From positions 32,789,232 to 32,853,231 of the forward strand of contig CM070599.1 of NCBI GenBank assembly GCA_036346395.1: a DNA stretch of 64,000 nt. The letters are read 5' to 3'. Positions 12,685 to 25,280 of this stretch are shown here, in pieces (positions within the stretch are counted from its first letter, which is position 1; each line of letters begins with the position of its first letter). Source of the DNA: Hsuehochloa calcarea (Eukaryota > Streptophyta > Magnoliopsida > Poales > Poaceae). Made by a program: the position numbers and the translations under genes. The notes beneath the pieces were generated by a model that was not told where the DNA came from, did not search any database, and saw only the letters and a program-made list of their open reading frames with translations.

Positions 12685-13279
12685 GGCTCCGCCGGTCGAG
12701 CGGGAGTGGTCGGCGTTGTGCTCGCGCGGTCCGAGGAGAGGCGTGCGCGTGGATATATGGCCGTTGCGGCTGCCTTGCCATCTTGCGCGCGCGCTTGCGA
12801 CGACGTTTTTGTACCGGCGCGCCGCGCGCAGGTTCGAGGCGTGCCAGTAGGATGGTTCCTTGCTTGGCGCTGACGCCGAGGTGGAATAGAATCACGGTGT
12901 TTCCCCCTGCCTGTTGGCTTGCGGGCAAGGAGTGCCAATAGGATGCTGCGTTGCTTGCAGCGCATGGCCAAGCAGTGGTACGTATGCTTTGGCATGGTAC
13001 GTACGTGCGTACTGAGATGGAAGGGTGCTGCGTGATCGCGCGCGGTGGCTGACGAGCGGGGCCTTTGCACAAAAGTGAAGCGTGCGAGAGGATGGAGCTC
13101 GTGGGAAGGGAAGCATCTAGCGCGGTCCCAACGAAGACTAGAAAGAGAAGCCTGTATTGTTCCGGCCGGCGGGGGCTGGGATGCTGACTGACATGGTGGC
13201 CCCGGTTTCAGGTTCAAGAGGGAGGTGAACGACTTGTCACTGCGGCGCACAACTACACATGTCAAGAAAAAGAAAAGGT
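12685..13279. other. GC-rich upstream region, no gene
   Basis: Long open frames on both strands here are composition-driven. A TATATCC-like motif on the minus strand near 12753-12759 could serve the orphan exon as a promoter, but this is weak. Confidence 0.3.
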
Positions 13280-14130
13280 TGTTACATATAATCGATGTTG
13301 TAGCCCGGAAACAATCAATCTAATTACGTAATAAATATCAAAGATGTACAGAGGAGATTCAATATCTTTATTCATTTTTCTGTATCTTGTATATGAGGAT
13401 TCTCATATTTATATCACAAAGGAGTGAAAGCCCTTCAATGGCAACGATACGCAAATGTCTCATCAAAAACTCCTTTCAAAAATCTATTGGGAACAAAAGA
13501 ATGGAGAAAAGAGTACAAGTTTAATATTTGGAATCCAATCTTCAAGATTTTAGATAAATCTTCGAGATTTGATCAGGGTTATGATCTAGGGATTTACTCC
13601 CCTGAACTCTACAACTCTTTAAACCGTCTCATTACAATGTCATGAATGCACATTTGAAAACCGGATGCAGACGGAGACTTAGTGAATAAATCAAGGGGCT
13701 TTTCACAAGACTTTGTTTGCAGGATCTTTACATCACTATTCTTCTGGATTTCATGAGGATAGAAAAAATTTAGGAGTAATGTGTTTCGTGATATTGCTCT
13801 TGACATAACCCATTTGCATTTGTGTAATACAAAGCAGCATTAGGTTCATAGATAATTGAGGGGGTATTGACGGTATTAATGTCACAATACTTCTGGATGT
13901 GATTAATCACACGTCTAATCCAAACATATTCAAGTGAGACTTCATATAGTGCTATAATATCAGAGTGGTTAGTAGAAGTAGCTATCAAGGTCTGGTTAGA
14001 TGATCGCCAAGAAATTGCTGCACCACCACAAAGTAATATAAATCCATTATAGGATTTTGCACTATAGAGATTTGACATATAGCCAACATATCTTCAGGAT
14101 TTAGTAATGATCATCAGGATCTATGCATGA
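13280..14130 (-). mobile_element. Copia retrotransposon 3' end: RNase H fragment and LTR
   Basis: On the minus strand, 14078-13770 encodes a copia RNase H stretch (LCGGAAISWRSSNQTLIATS, then NHSDIIALYE and VWIRRVINHI). After a frame change, 13806-13609 encodes the family's usual C-terminus (LQTKSCEKPLDLFTKS, then MRRFKEL and stop). A purine tract (CAGGGGAGTAAATCCC complement, about 13590) precedes an LTR that ends at 13280 (TGTTACATAT on the plus strand). A TATA-containing block at 13395-13410 resembles the LTR at 23014-23356. The frame break and stops show it is dead. Confidence 0.8.
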
Positions 14131-16060
14131 TCTTTGTGATCTTTGCATTGTCGACCAACTAGATCTAAATTGTTAAGTGATAAAGCCTTCAATGTGAATT
14201 TAAGCAGTAATCATCGTATCAACACCTTCTATGCACGACTAAGATTATCAAAATTTTAAGTATGATTATCAGTGTTTATCATATACTCCCCCAAAGACAA
14301 CTTCTACTGAAGTCTTGTTGCTCTAATGTCTTTCATACATTTTTTTTCATAAATTAATATAGGCAAGTATATTATGATCAAATCAACTATATTATCACAA
14401 TACAGAATCTTACATACAAATATCCTATTACTCATCTGGGATAAATATTATTCGGGAGTAATATGCTTAACTTATCAAATACCACTATTTGATTGTGCAT
14501 TACAAGTAGATTATCCTTGCAGAGGATATGGGGATACTACTAGTTGCAAAGTCGTATGCATTTCGGATAAAATTTATAAGAACCTTTCAGGGTTTTAATA
14601 TTTTAAAACTATCTCTGGGTGGTTAAAGTTACAACCAATAGTCTGTTTTGCAGAATTATAAAGTATGGTTGTACCACTCTAGAGTAAAATATAACTAGTC
14701 TTAGTTTTGGTGTTTAGGGAATTAATTATCAATATCACCAATGTATGTTGTACCTTCATGGTACTAGAAAAACCACCATTCCACTAACTTTTGGTGGAAT
14801 TATTACTAGGAATATTGAGTCCTTCGAGGATCTCGCCAAGGATTTCAGAACCCATTGACTGCATATTTTATTTATTTGTTCATACCATTTGCCAGAATTA
14901 TTATGCAACAGAACATTATATCATTCATAATAGGAGAGTAACGGTCTCTACGGGGACCTTTGAACCATAGCTTTCACCACTTCATTATATTCATAATGAC
15001 TCATCATGTCTGAACTACTTGGTTTTAGGACTTTTATTTAGCAATTATGGTTCAGCCTCATATGCTTCCATTATGTGACCTAGTATGAACGCTTCAAGTG
15101 CTTGGCCATGGACTTTAGTTCCTGACCCGTGTTCTCATAAGAGAAACTTTAGAATTGTGGACACAAAGTGGTTGTCGATAATTTTTCTTCTCTATCCTCA
15201 TAATTGAGGGTATCTTAGTGTTAACCAGTTTTTTGTCATTTCCCAAACAAAAGATTCTTAGTTGTTCCGCATTCCCAGCATTGTAATATGTGTGCATCAA
15301 GTTGCTGGGGTTTTTATCTTCATGATGAGCCTCTTCATGAGGTATTTATCTTTAAGGTGAGTTTTTTTCAAGAAAGTTAAAGAAGTGATTAATAATTATT
15401 TTGACTAGTGTCATTAGATCTTAGACCCGTAGGCTTCCCCACAGATTTTAGATCAAAGACCAATTACGTCAAATACGCATAAGTGGGTATACTATTTAAC
15501 CCGGGGTATTCTACTCTTAGCGACATATTTACCGCAAGTAAACACTGTTGTAACTCCTCCATAATTGAAAAGTATCTGGCAGGCTCCCCGCTTTTGGCGT
15601 ACAGGACTATAAACTAAACCATAAGTTTAGCTTGACTAGTGTGTGTATCTTAGTACTAAAGATCATCTTCTTCTGTAAAATATGACGACATTCGAACTTT
15701 TGGGCATTTCTATTCCCCCTAATGCCGAGATTTGATCTTTATTAAATAACATACTACAAAATTCCCATATCATGGGCATATGATTAATTGAATTTCATAT
15801 TCAACATAATCCCCAATAACTGGTGGGGTCCCAAAGGTGTATGCTACAGTAGTGATAACATGTGGAATTTTTTTATTCCTCTAACACGCACTAATTTCAA
15901 CAAGGGGTTTGATGATTATATGAAGTGAGCTAGACTTCTATCATTACAGTGGCACAAAAACTGTATGATCTTAATATTTTGTAGGATATTCCAACTTATG
16001 GTTGGTTATAAATCTGCGACGAATGTCCCATACGGGGGGTCCAAGAGTTGCCAGATTTAT
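14131..16060 (-). mobile_element. Degenerate upstream part of the copia element
   Basis: AT-rich, with no open frame of note. A few residues just upstream of the RNase H piece still read like the copia motif before it (NNLDLVG near 14150-14170). The rest is probably decayed pol or nested debris. Nothing else is recognised. Confidence 0.35.
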
Positions 16061-16892
16061 TCTATAGACTAGCTTCTTTATTATTTGCCCAAGTTTTGAT
16101 ACAATTACTCATACCATATTTTAAATAATTTGGATAATTCAGGATCTTCCTCTTCAAGATCTTCCTCCTGCTCGTGCTGACCATAGAGAGTCTCTTCCAG
16201 GATGGCGATCCTTTCTTCTTCTCTTTGCAGGGTCTCGTAGGCGCACTCCAGCTCTGTGGCAGCCAACTCCGGTGATTCTTCCTATGCAACGGCGAACTGG
16301 GCAAAATGCACCATAGTGGTGTTGCTCTCCCCATCTGTAGACGGGTAACGTGCAGGAACATCCAATGCAAAGGTACGAGGGTGGTAGCGAAAGACAGTAT
16401 CTCAAAGCTCATGAGCGTAGATATTGCAGATCTTGAGGATGGCGAGGCGCGAAGACTATTGAATTGCGTCGTTTCAAACCATCCTTCTTGCGGAGATGTT
16501 CAGGGGTCGACTTGCTTTGGTGTCCTTTTGAACGTAGATGGTCAAGCGGCAGATCACTCCACAGCCTCAACCGTTCACAACCCAAGTGTTGCCATGGTAC
16601 ATCGGACAGTCGAATCCTCCAAGCACTTGTAATAATTTCCAAAGCTCAACGGCAAGTCCTCCCTTGCGCTCACCATAGTTCTGAAGACGGAGCATCTGAC
16701 AAGACAAACAAGAGAGTAAGACCAACTTAAAAACAACAGGGAGAGGAAAAAATCCAGCAATAGTTGAGTCAAGAGAGATATGAGAAGAGTTAAGCAGTTC
16801 AATTGATCTTGCAAGTTAATTTTTGCTTTAGAAAAATAGTTTGGGCACTCTAAGACGGCCGATCTAACTAAGGTAAAGACCTATAGTCAGTA
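16061..16892 (-). mobile_element. Gypsy retrotransposon gag remnant and leader
   Basis: Lies directly inside the gypsy LTR and its primer-binding site. The minus strand between about 16390 and 16140 has an acidic coiled-coil reading (ELECAYETLQREEERIAILE, then ETLYGQHEQEEDLEEED) interrupted by stops and frame changes. This fits a gag-type region of a long-LTR gypsy element by position and composition. It is truncated to the left and non-functional. Confidence 0.55.
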
Positions 16893-16910
16893 TGGCTCTG
16901 ATACCACCTC
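16893..16910 (-). other. tRNA-iMet primer-binding site
   Basis: The minus strand reads GGTGGTATCAGAGCC immediately after the LTR end, the standard sequence complementary to initiator tRNA-Met used to prime reverse transcription. It fixes the orientation of the element as minus. Confidence 0.8.
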
Positions 16911-19900
16911 TGTCGGGACCCAAAAATGCAATTCTGGACCCTCTGTGTATTCTGCACTAGTTCAGGATCACGCTAGTGCACACAGTATCAACATAGATGA
17001 ATATTGATCCACACAAGACGATTAATAAAATAAACAACTAATTTAAATAGCAAATAATAGTTTTGACCTTATGGTCGAGTTTACACTTATTAAGCCACGC
17101 AGGGCTGACAATAAATAAATACCAACAACGGAATAGAAATAAACTTTAGCGGAATCCCGTCAATTCAACACAGGCAACTGACTGGGATCAAGACCCTAAT
17201 GATCGACACCTTCGTAGAACTCCTCCTCAAATGTAGGCGAAGACTCATCCACTTATGTTGATTGTTTGAAGCAAGTATGAGTACACAACCTTAATCGCAA
17301 GTCATTCCACATAATGCAATTTATAGATGATGTCTTATTCCAAAGGAATGTCTTCTGTGGTTCTTTTGTAGAAATGTAATATTTGCAATTAAGTACAAAT
17401 AATAGATTGAAAACATGATTCAAAACAAATAAACAATATTAATTTATCATTTGATTTCACAAAAGACACATAGTCTAAACAAGGTATTCACACAGCCATA
17501 TGACTTAGATCATACAGCTCCCTTCCCAAATGTTTTAATGAAAATCTACCCCTTGTGTGAAATTCCCGAGCATGTCCATGATCGCGGACGCGGTTATTCG
17601 AATAGATTGATTTAAACACTTTGCAGAGGTTGTACACTTTACCTACAAGAGACAATCAGTGTAGCTGGTACTGACCACAACAAAATCTTTCAGAAACTTC
17701 ATCTCAAACATTGACACTCCCGATGTGCTTTACTGTCGTCCAACCAATACACACAGCGTTTGGTACGACACACACTGTTGGACAGGGATGCGGTGAACCG
17801 TCCCGCGATGTGATAAACACACCTCCAGCCCATCACACAGCTTAACCTGCAACCTAAGTTGTCAATGGCAAGATTTCATAACCTACTAAGTTAGGCCCGT
17901 CCCATACCAGGCATGTGGTTGTACAGTAAGACTCAGTTCAATGGCGCACAAAGTTAAGTCCTTAATTGACCAAGGCAAGACTTCCATTTTCTAACTAAGT
18001 CACACATATTATCATTCCCAGCACACAGCTCCACCATATCACACAGAATCCACCACTTGCCTCAGTCTAAATCTTTTCTCACCCTGTTGATCAAGTGTAA
18101 CACATGCCATCAACGAGTAATAGCACACAACACACAGATTTATCACACAGTTCTATAATCACTTAGTCAAGTTTATATTTGCAACTCACATGAAATGATG
18201 ACTCATGGCATGGCTAAGCAATCTACTCGTATCTAACCAACCCAAGTTGGTGCTAAGATAATACCAACTAATAATGAACCAACCTAGGGTGACAAAAGAT
18301 CATGACATAACAATAAACAAGGTGGATATAACAATTTGGATTAATAACTAACCAAAAAGCATTTAAATAAATACTTAAAATATAATGCAATACATTGAAA
18401 CAAAGTATTTTGAAAACTGAGTGCAACATGATCAAAGGTATAACTTGCCTTGGAATAGGTCTAGGTACTGATCTTGGTCTTGAGGCAGTTCTCCTTCTTC
18501 AAAAGTCCCCTAAAGAATTAATATCTACTCGCAAACAAAATAAATGAATAAAACAAATAAATAATAGAGGCAAAATAAACTCCAAAAATTAATTAAAAAT
18601 ATAAATAAATAGATCTTGAATTTATATAAATTTAAAAATTTGAATGGACTCAATCGGAATTCGGATGTAAAAGATAAGGGCTTTGGAAGATTGAATCTAA
18701 AGAAAACTCTAATTTTGGATTTAATAAGAATTTCTGAATTACTTCTCTAAAGAAAAATAGGATTATTGCGCAATCACTGACGTCAGCGAAGAATTTCCAA
18801 AAAATAATAAGAAGAAGAAATTCTGACATGTGGGACCCACATGTCAGTCTAATGGCTCATGGTGGACTGAGTTCACCGAGCCGAAGAACGACTGGGGCGG
18901 TGGACCGGCCACGCACACGCTGACAAAGCAGCCACGCACGCGACACAAAGGCTCGGGTGCTGATGCTGGCGCTAAGGTGGCGGCGGACGTGGACGACGGC
19001 GAGGAGCGGCGCTCGGGTCCCGATGGTCGCCAGCGAATGGCGGCGATCTACCGGCGGTGAGTGGTGCGAGGAGGTAGCTGACTCTATTGCGTACTCAGGG
19101 GTGCACTTACGGGCAACTAGGAGCGACGGTGGTGACCAGCGGCGAGCTCGAAGCGGAGGAGGAGATTCGGTTGTTGTCGGACGGGTGCTCCGGCGGTGGG
19201 GAGGGGCGCACGAGGTAGCCCAAGCGACGCTGATCATAGCGGTGCAGTCGGCGAGGCAAGGGCGGCGACGTCGGAGGCGCAATCTAAGAAAACCCGACGG
19301 CGGTGGCAAAATCTAATTTCGCAAATGCGGCGACGCTAGGGCTCCGGGGTGGAAGAGGGTGGCGGTTCTGGGATGCTAGTTCAAGGGCGAACCCTAGGGC
19401 GGCTTTTATAGGGTTTAGGCGTGCCGGATTTGGAAGATCCCAAATCGAGTCCGATTTGGTTTCGAAACCAAAGTCCGGTATTCTAGGAGATAGAAACCGA
19501 TCCGATGTTTGATTCCAACCGGAACGGGTGTGGGAGAGATAGAGCTAACAATTGGTGCAAAAATCCTAAAAGTTACGGTTGAAATTTGCCGTTGTCGGAC
19601 GGAGCTTGGACTCTCGGCAATGGCGGATGTAGGCGAGCGCGCGCGAGGAAGAAAGCGGCGCGAGGAAGGAGACACTGTGGTGGGACCTACTCGTTAGTGA
19701 GGCAAAGCAGCGCGACGCGGGGCGACAGAGACCGACAGGTGAGCTCCACCGGTCAGCGGGGCGAGCGAACGCACGCGGAAGTTGCACCAGGCTGCAGCGC
19801 TGGAAGAAACGGGCCGCCGGGGTTGGGTCGAACTAGAATAGTAGTTGGGTTTCGGCCCACTACTGTTCCGGAAAATTAAAATAGATTTTTTTAATAAATA

Positions 19901-20167
19901 CTAAAAATCCAAATAGCAATTAGAAAATAGCAAATAAACTTGAAAAATTTAGAAAATTTTAGAAACTATATCTAAGCACATAGAATCTAAATAAAATAAT
20001 TTTGACAATTGTTGATGTTGGGATTAATCATATTAAATTATTTTTGTATGAAAGTCTATATTAAGCTTTAAATAAAAATACTAAAAATAAATAAAAATCA
20101 AATAGTGTATTTTCCAACAAGTAACTATTCAAAAGATTTTAAAGCTTAGAAAAATTAGGATGTTACA
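16911..20167 (-). mobile_element. Gypsy long terminal repeat, about 3.26 kb
   Basis: On the minus strand the LTR runs from TGTAACATCC (20167) to GGGTCCCGACA (16911), with TG..CA ends and a primer-binding site next to the latter. It contains a GC-rich block (18830-19880) with spurious open frames, and AT-rich flanks. A second LTR of the same family lies at 57654-61327. The two align well near the inner end (for example CCCGAGCATGTCCATGA at 17564 and 58302) and diverge in the GC-rich part. The long LTR with these ends resembles rice RIRE3/RIRE8-like gypsy elements; that match is from memory. Confidence 0.8.
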
Positions 20168-22559
20168 AGCACCATATTTAATTGACGGTGATAAATTGTA
20201 TGCCTAGTTTTAATTTGTAATGCTAGAATCAACATGGCGAAATTTAGATCATTCAAGATCAACAAAATCTAATAGGTCATTATATTTTATTTCAGGGGTT
20301 ATATATGCTTGAAGCAAGTGATATGGCTTCTGTTGGTGATGCAGTTGCAGACAACATTTACCAATTATGCATGTGTCATTTTCTGATGAGTATGTCACTC
20401 TTCGGTGTGTGGACAACATGACATTTGTGCAACTGCGTCAAACGGCCGTCGATTTGCTGTGTGCATTCCCACATGCTGGCAGTTAACATATCGCTGAAGG
20501 CACAAATCAATTGCCGTTTGTGGGCTGCAATGATTGTGGTTGCCAATAGCATGAGTGTCGGCAATATCGTAAATTCTATTATCCATATCAACTCGATAAG
20601 GATAATAATCATGCAATTTTATTATCTCCCTAAATAAACTAAATTATTTTTTTCTTTTGGTTTTGACCTCGGATGTGCCACTACACATAACATGACTGTT
20701 GTTTTGAATATTTTTATACACCTCTTAGGTTCCAATATCCCACACAAGCCCAATATCCTTCCCCTTTTCATGCCAACTGTAAAGATCCCGAGTAATAGCG
20801 TGTGCATCAAGCATTTGCTTGACATCATCTCAGAGTTTAGCAAATAGTTGTAATCATACTTCAACAGGAGTACAATTTTGTTGGCGTGAAACTAATATAT
20901 ACTCTGTAATATTCTGCCTACAAAGTTTTTCAATTAAGAAAACACTGTGGTGGAGGATAGTGTTATTTAGACTCCAACTCTTAGAGCTTTAATTATTTTG
21001 TACTTATTTGAGAAATATGGTGTTTTCTAGCAAAGTGATCCATCAGAGATCAATATATGATTAGGCTTATTCTGGTGTCACTGAGAAAAATAGTTTTTCT
21101 TTTGCTATATGAGCATCCGTGCAATACAAGCTAGTGAATTGATGCTTATTAGATATCAAGAGCACGTGTATAATATTTTGTTAACAAGACAAGACAAAGT
21201 ATTTTTAATTTTCAGGCATACTGTTTATAAAATTTGTTCCATGCAAGAGTAATTATTTTACTACAGATAAAATATGCTACTAGCAATATGTTCTGTTAAG
21301 CAGATTTAATCAGCTATTCAGTAGGAGATAAGGCTTTAATAGAACAACTTGATCATTATTTTATTTATGGTATCGGGGAAATAGAAATCTAATGTATAAG
21401 GTTTCAGCATAAAGCAAAAGATAAGAGATGCTCAGCAGAGCAGGACCAAGCTCAACAAGAGCTGAATCTATACTACTAAGGTGACTCGTGCAGGAAAGCA
21501 GTATATGTACAAAGCTAAGGGATAACTAGGAGATTACTACATGTCCCAATAGAGCATAGCATGTGCTTATCGTTGCCTTTGATTGCACCTACTTATCAAT
21601 CAAACCAACATTTAGTAACTTTTGATTGCATAGCCTTAGTCAAGAGAGATCACGGTGTAGGGTAGAGTTACACCCATTTACGGACTTATAATCCTAGGTA
21701 TGTTTTCCATGTAGGGGCATAATTTGGCTTTTACTGGCATTCTTTTAGAGAATCCATAGAGCCAACGGATCACACTTAGTCACCACATAAATGGCAGAGT
21801 AGATGTGGTACCTCATAAATTACAAAAACCTTTGCCTTTTAGGGACGGCAGGTTCATATGTGCCAGCGGTAGGCTCGACAATTGTATGACATGGAGATAA
21901 ACTAAGGTAATATAGTTGTTGCCATCTAGGGCTAGCAAATTTTCATTTAGTGATGTCTAATATATCCCACATAATTCATGCAATTTTCTTAAATTTCCAG
22001 CTGGTAGAAAATTTTAAATGCATAAAACGAGTGCAAAATAGTACATATTAATTTTATCTATTCGGTAGGATTTCCCATAATTTCCCTGGTTTTTTTTGGG
22101 ATTTTATGATGAATTTAAGGTCTTGAAGAAATTTTTAGAATTACTAAACCCATTAAATAATATCCCAAAACACACAATACCATGAAAAATAAACCATAAA
22201 TATATGATGCTTCCAAGGTGTACTAGGTCTAAGGTTTCACAATTTATGGAAGCTCATATGCCCAAAAACCAGGTTTTTAAGATTATTTAAGGTTATTGCA
22301 TAAAAATAAATATTATTAAAGCAAATAACCATAAGTTGGGAGTCTCGGTTATAAAATAACTATATAACATACCGATCTGTCGCGAAAATTGGATTCTTGA
22401 AGGGTTGTTCTGCAAGAATATATAAAAATCCAAAATCCTCTATAATTTTTCGAAACTCGAGGGGGGTAACCCCCAAGTGCCCTTATCCGCAAATTGTCAT
22501 TGTAATTTTCTGAAAAGACGAGGGCCTTTCCACAACAATCTCGTATTGGGTCGGATTTG
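20168..22559. other. Intergenic, no recognised gene
   Basis: AT-rich. Two short coding-like stretches could not be assigned: plus strand near 20299-20420 (GLYMLEASDMASVGDAVADN) and minus strand 20832-20731, with no stop for 33 codons (contains AHAITRDLYSWHEKGKD). They may be exon relics. A GATCTGTCGCGAA word near 22374 recurs in the tandem repeat at 26660. Confidence 0.35.
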
Positions 22560-23356
22560 AAACCCGACCCACCTCGTCACGGCTCACTCGGTGGCGGCGA
22601 CGATGCCGAGGGGGGGGTGCGGCCTTGGACAAGCGACGCGGCTTCGGGCCGGGCTAGGCCGGTGCGGCATGCAGTGGCGCTCGTCGGAGATCAGGCAATG
22701 GCGTCGGCGGCACGTGGCGCGACGCACGTGCATGGCGATCGGCCTCAGGCTAGCACGACACCAGGTGGCGAGCGACCAGCCTCGGAAGGCGTGCTGCCGG
22801 CGACATGGTGCTCGGTTTCGGGCCGTGAGAGTGCAACAAACAGATATAATCCAGATGAATAGATCTAGAACCCTAATTAGCAATTAACAGATCTAATCGG
22901 TTCAAGTAAATTAATCTATCATATTAATATAATAGAGAGATTAGAGATTAGAAAGGATGGAATCCCGATGACATACTGATTCGGCCGTGTAGAGCGATTT
23001 GTGCTGATAACGTGTTAAATAATAGATGCTGTAGTCGGGAGATAATCAATCCAATCATATAATGAACACTAAATAGAGACACACTATATAGAGGAGATCT
23101 AATATCTTTATTTATCTTTATGTATCTTGTACATAGGGAATCCTCGTATTTATAGCTTATTCCAGAGATGGTTTAGTCTTTCGCGTATAAAGCCCTAGAT
23201 TTATAACGAAGGTAATGGGAAATGAGAAGTTTGGATGAGCTGAGAAAACTGCAAGCGCTGTGCTGTAGAAAAGCCCGAGCTATCATGGGCTGGCCTGTCT
23301 GGCGGTCTAGGCCTAATCCACGTACGAGGCTCAAACGAGATCTACAAAAACTAACA
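22560..23356 (-). mobile_element. Copia LTR (23014-23356) with 5' leader
   Basis: A 343-bp LTR with TGTTAAATAATAG at 23014 and CTAACA at 23356 (TG..CA). On the minus strand its end is followed by a CGTTATCAGCAC primer-binding-like sequence (23002-23013) and a leader with a GC-rich segment (22560-22840). It includes a TATA-like stretch and shares a block (AATATCTTTATT..TGTATCTTGTA) with the LTR at 13280. The body of the element is missing, so this is a truncated 5' end. Confidence 0.7.
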
Positions 23357-23690
23357 ACTAGCACCTTTGGCCCACTTAGTCTTGGCTAAACCATCTACAT
23401 GCAAATTTCTTCTTTTACTCACCCAAAGATTATTCCTCTCAAAAAAAAAACTAACCAACAGATTATTGGGGACTGTGTATGCACTATGCATGGATCACTT
23501 GAATGCAATTTTGTTTAACAAGAATGACATGTTTAGTACCATAAGTAAGTTACAAGGGACTGTGTATTGTGTCTGGCTCGCTCAAACTCAAATGAAATAG
23601 CGGTTTGGCTCGTTCCGGTTTGGCTCGTTTTGGGAACGAGCCAAAACGAGAGCTTGGCTCAGCTCAATAGCAGGCTCGAGCTGGCTCGCT
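23357..23690. other. Spacer with a strong hairpin
   Basis: No gene. A perfect inverted repeat, TTGGCTCGTT with loop TTGGG and AACGAGCCAA, lies at 23620-23644. An alternative overlapping stem (CTCGTTTTGG/CCAAAACGAG) also forms. The rest is unremarkable. Confidence 0.6.
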
Positions 23691-23699
23691 CGCCCTCCA

Positions 23700-24480
23700 G
23701 AGCTGCTTGTGGGTTGCCTTCCTCCGACGACCCATAGCAGAGTCGTCACTCGTCGCGAAGGTCAGCCTCTCCTCCACGAGAGACGACACGACGTTGTTGT
23801 CGCAGCTCCCCACCTCCACGTCCCAATCTGCCTCGCTCCCGCTCTTCTTGTTCCCTCCTTGTCCTTGCTCATTGGCCGTCGGAACGACGCAGCGTGCCTC
23901 TCTGCTGCCACGTTGGGGTCTTTCTTGGACGGCACCAGCCAAATCTCGGATACTAAGAAGCTTCCTTTGGTAAGCTTCGCCACGGCCATGTCGAGATGCT
24001 GGTGCTTCTGTGCCGTCGTGGGGAATGGTAGCAACGGGAGCGAGGCCTCCCCGCGCTTGGAGGCGCCGAATTCACACTCTGACATGGCGCCGCTCCATCC
24101 TCTGCTCCGTCGTGCCCCAGGGCGCTTGCGCCAATGCCGCTTGGCTTGCCAGCGACGGCGATGTCTCTGGCCCAACTAGAGCACCAGGAGCGTGTCGATG
24201 AAGGCTTGGTCCACGCCGGCGTCGTGGAGGTGGAACAGCTGCAGCAGCTTCCCCTGGAATGTCGTTACGCAGTCCATGTCATCCTGCGCCCTGCGCCGGC
24301 GGTGCAGCCGGACCAGGTGGCGCACGAGTAGGTTCAGCAGCCCGCACACGAAGAAGGCGGTCACCAAGACGACGAAGATGAAGAGGATGCTCGGACGGTG
24401 GAGGATTGTGGGTGTTGCGGAAGGAGGGGGCGGCGTCGCGGATGAGGGGGCTTACAGATGCGAGCCGAAGGACGGAGCGA
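23700..24480 (-). pseudogene. ATL-type RING-H2 E3 ligase pseudogene lacking its RING
   Basis: On the minus strand, about 24460-24176 reads like the N-terminus of an ATL ubiquitin ligase: a membrane segment (ILFIFVVLVTAFFVCGLLNL), a basic stretch, then TTFQGKLLQLFHLHDAGVDQ and AFIDTL, diagnostic of the ATL13/46/47 type. The RING-H2 finger should follow at once. Instead a stop is met and the sequence continues with what looks like the C-terminal tail (SECEFGASKRGEA, LDMAVAKLTKGSF), then a frame shift near 23850 into SGSEADWDVEVGSC. All zinc-binding Cys/His residues are gone, so it cannot be a ligase. The identity of the tail is from memory and less certain than the N-terminus. Confidence 0.7.
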
Positions 24481-24639
24481 GAGTGGACTCAATCTGGAAT
24501 GTGTGTTGGGGGCAGAGGGCAATGCATGTGGTGTGTGTGACTCTGCGTTTGGAATGGGATTTGGGGGCAAAGGTAGTGCCGCACGAGCTTCGAGAGCGGC
24601 TCGGACTCGGCTCTAGCTTCGAGTTATTTTTCTAACCTT

Positions 24640-25280
24640 AATTGTAAGAGAGACTCATCACATATTCAATTACTTAACTACGGGATGTACAAACGAATCA
24701 AAATTAAAGATCCTAACTAGCAAAATACTTGAGATTTTTTCTGCGACGAAAAATACTTGAGAAATTAACACTTTCACATCCTCTACTCTATTCCGAGAGT
24801 AAAAATCGGAGTGCAATATCAAGGACGCGCAGCCACACAGATTATTTTTCTTCGTGACACGTCGATAACGTGCACATCTCAACTTACCAATCGATGAAAT
24901 CTAGTTGCGTCCTTTCCAAGATCTCAACAACCTAATTAAGGACAAAACCGTTTGAAGTTTGGTTGCGTGCTAATCATGATATAATCAAATCATGCATTCC
25001 ATTAGAAAAAGGGGGGAAATAGTTGGTGTCGTACTCCATCAATTTCTCTTTCGCATGACACACGAAGGTAGCTTTCACAAGATATTTTTCGGAGATGAAT
25101 TCGCATATATTTTTAGTTTGCGCTCTGCGTTTGGTTGGTGTAAGCTTGGGTACATGCGTGCACTGCATGTTGGTGTCTTCTTCGATCTTCGCAGCTTTTG
25201 GGTAAGAATTATGTCTATAAGTATAAAATACTTGTCTATTCCTGAAATTTTAAAATATGTATGATTCAGTTCCATATAGG
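24640..25280. other. Intergenic, nothing recognised
   Basis: AT-rich sequence with short frames on both strands that match no family I know. Confidence 0.5.

Noticed and set aside
12161..13072. 303-residue open frame on the minus strand
   Set aside because: It is composition-driven: GC-rich, Arg/Gly-rich, without domain or splice logic, and overlaps the better supported orphan exon in another frame.
18830..19880. Cluster of GC-rich open frames on both strands
   Set aside because: They lie wholly inside the gypsy LTR between defined TG..CA ends and carry no domain.
24992..25264. Possible small gene on the plus strand
   Set aside because: No recognisable motif, no splice context, and it runs directly into the minisatellite.
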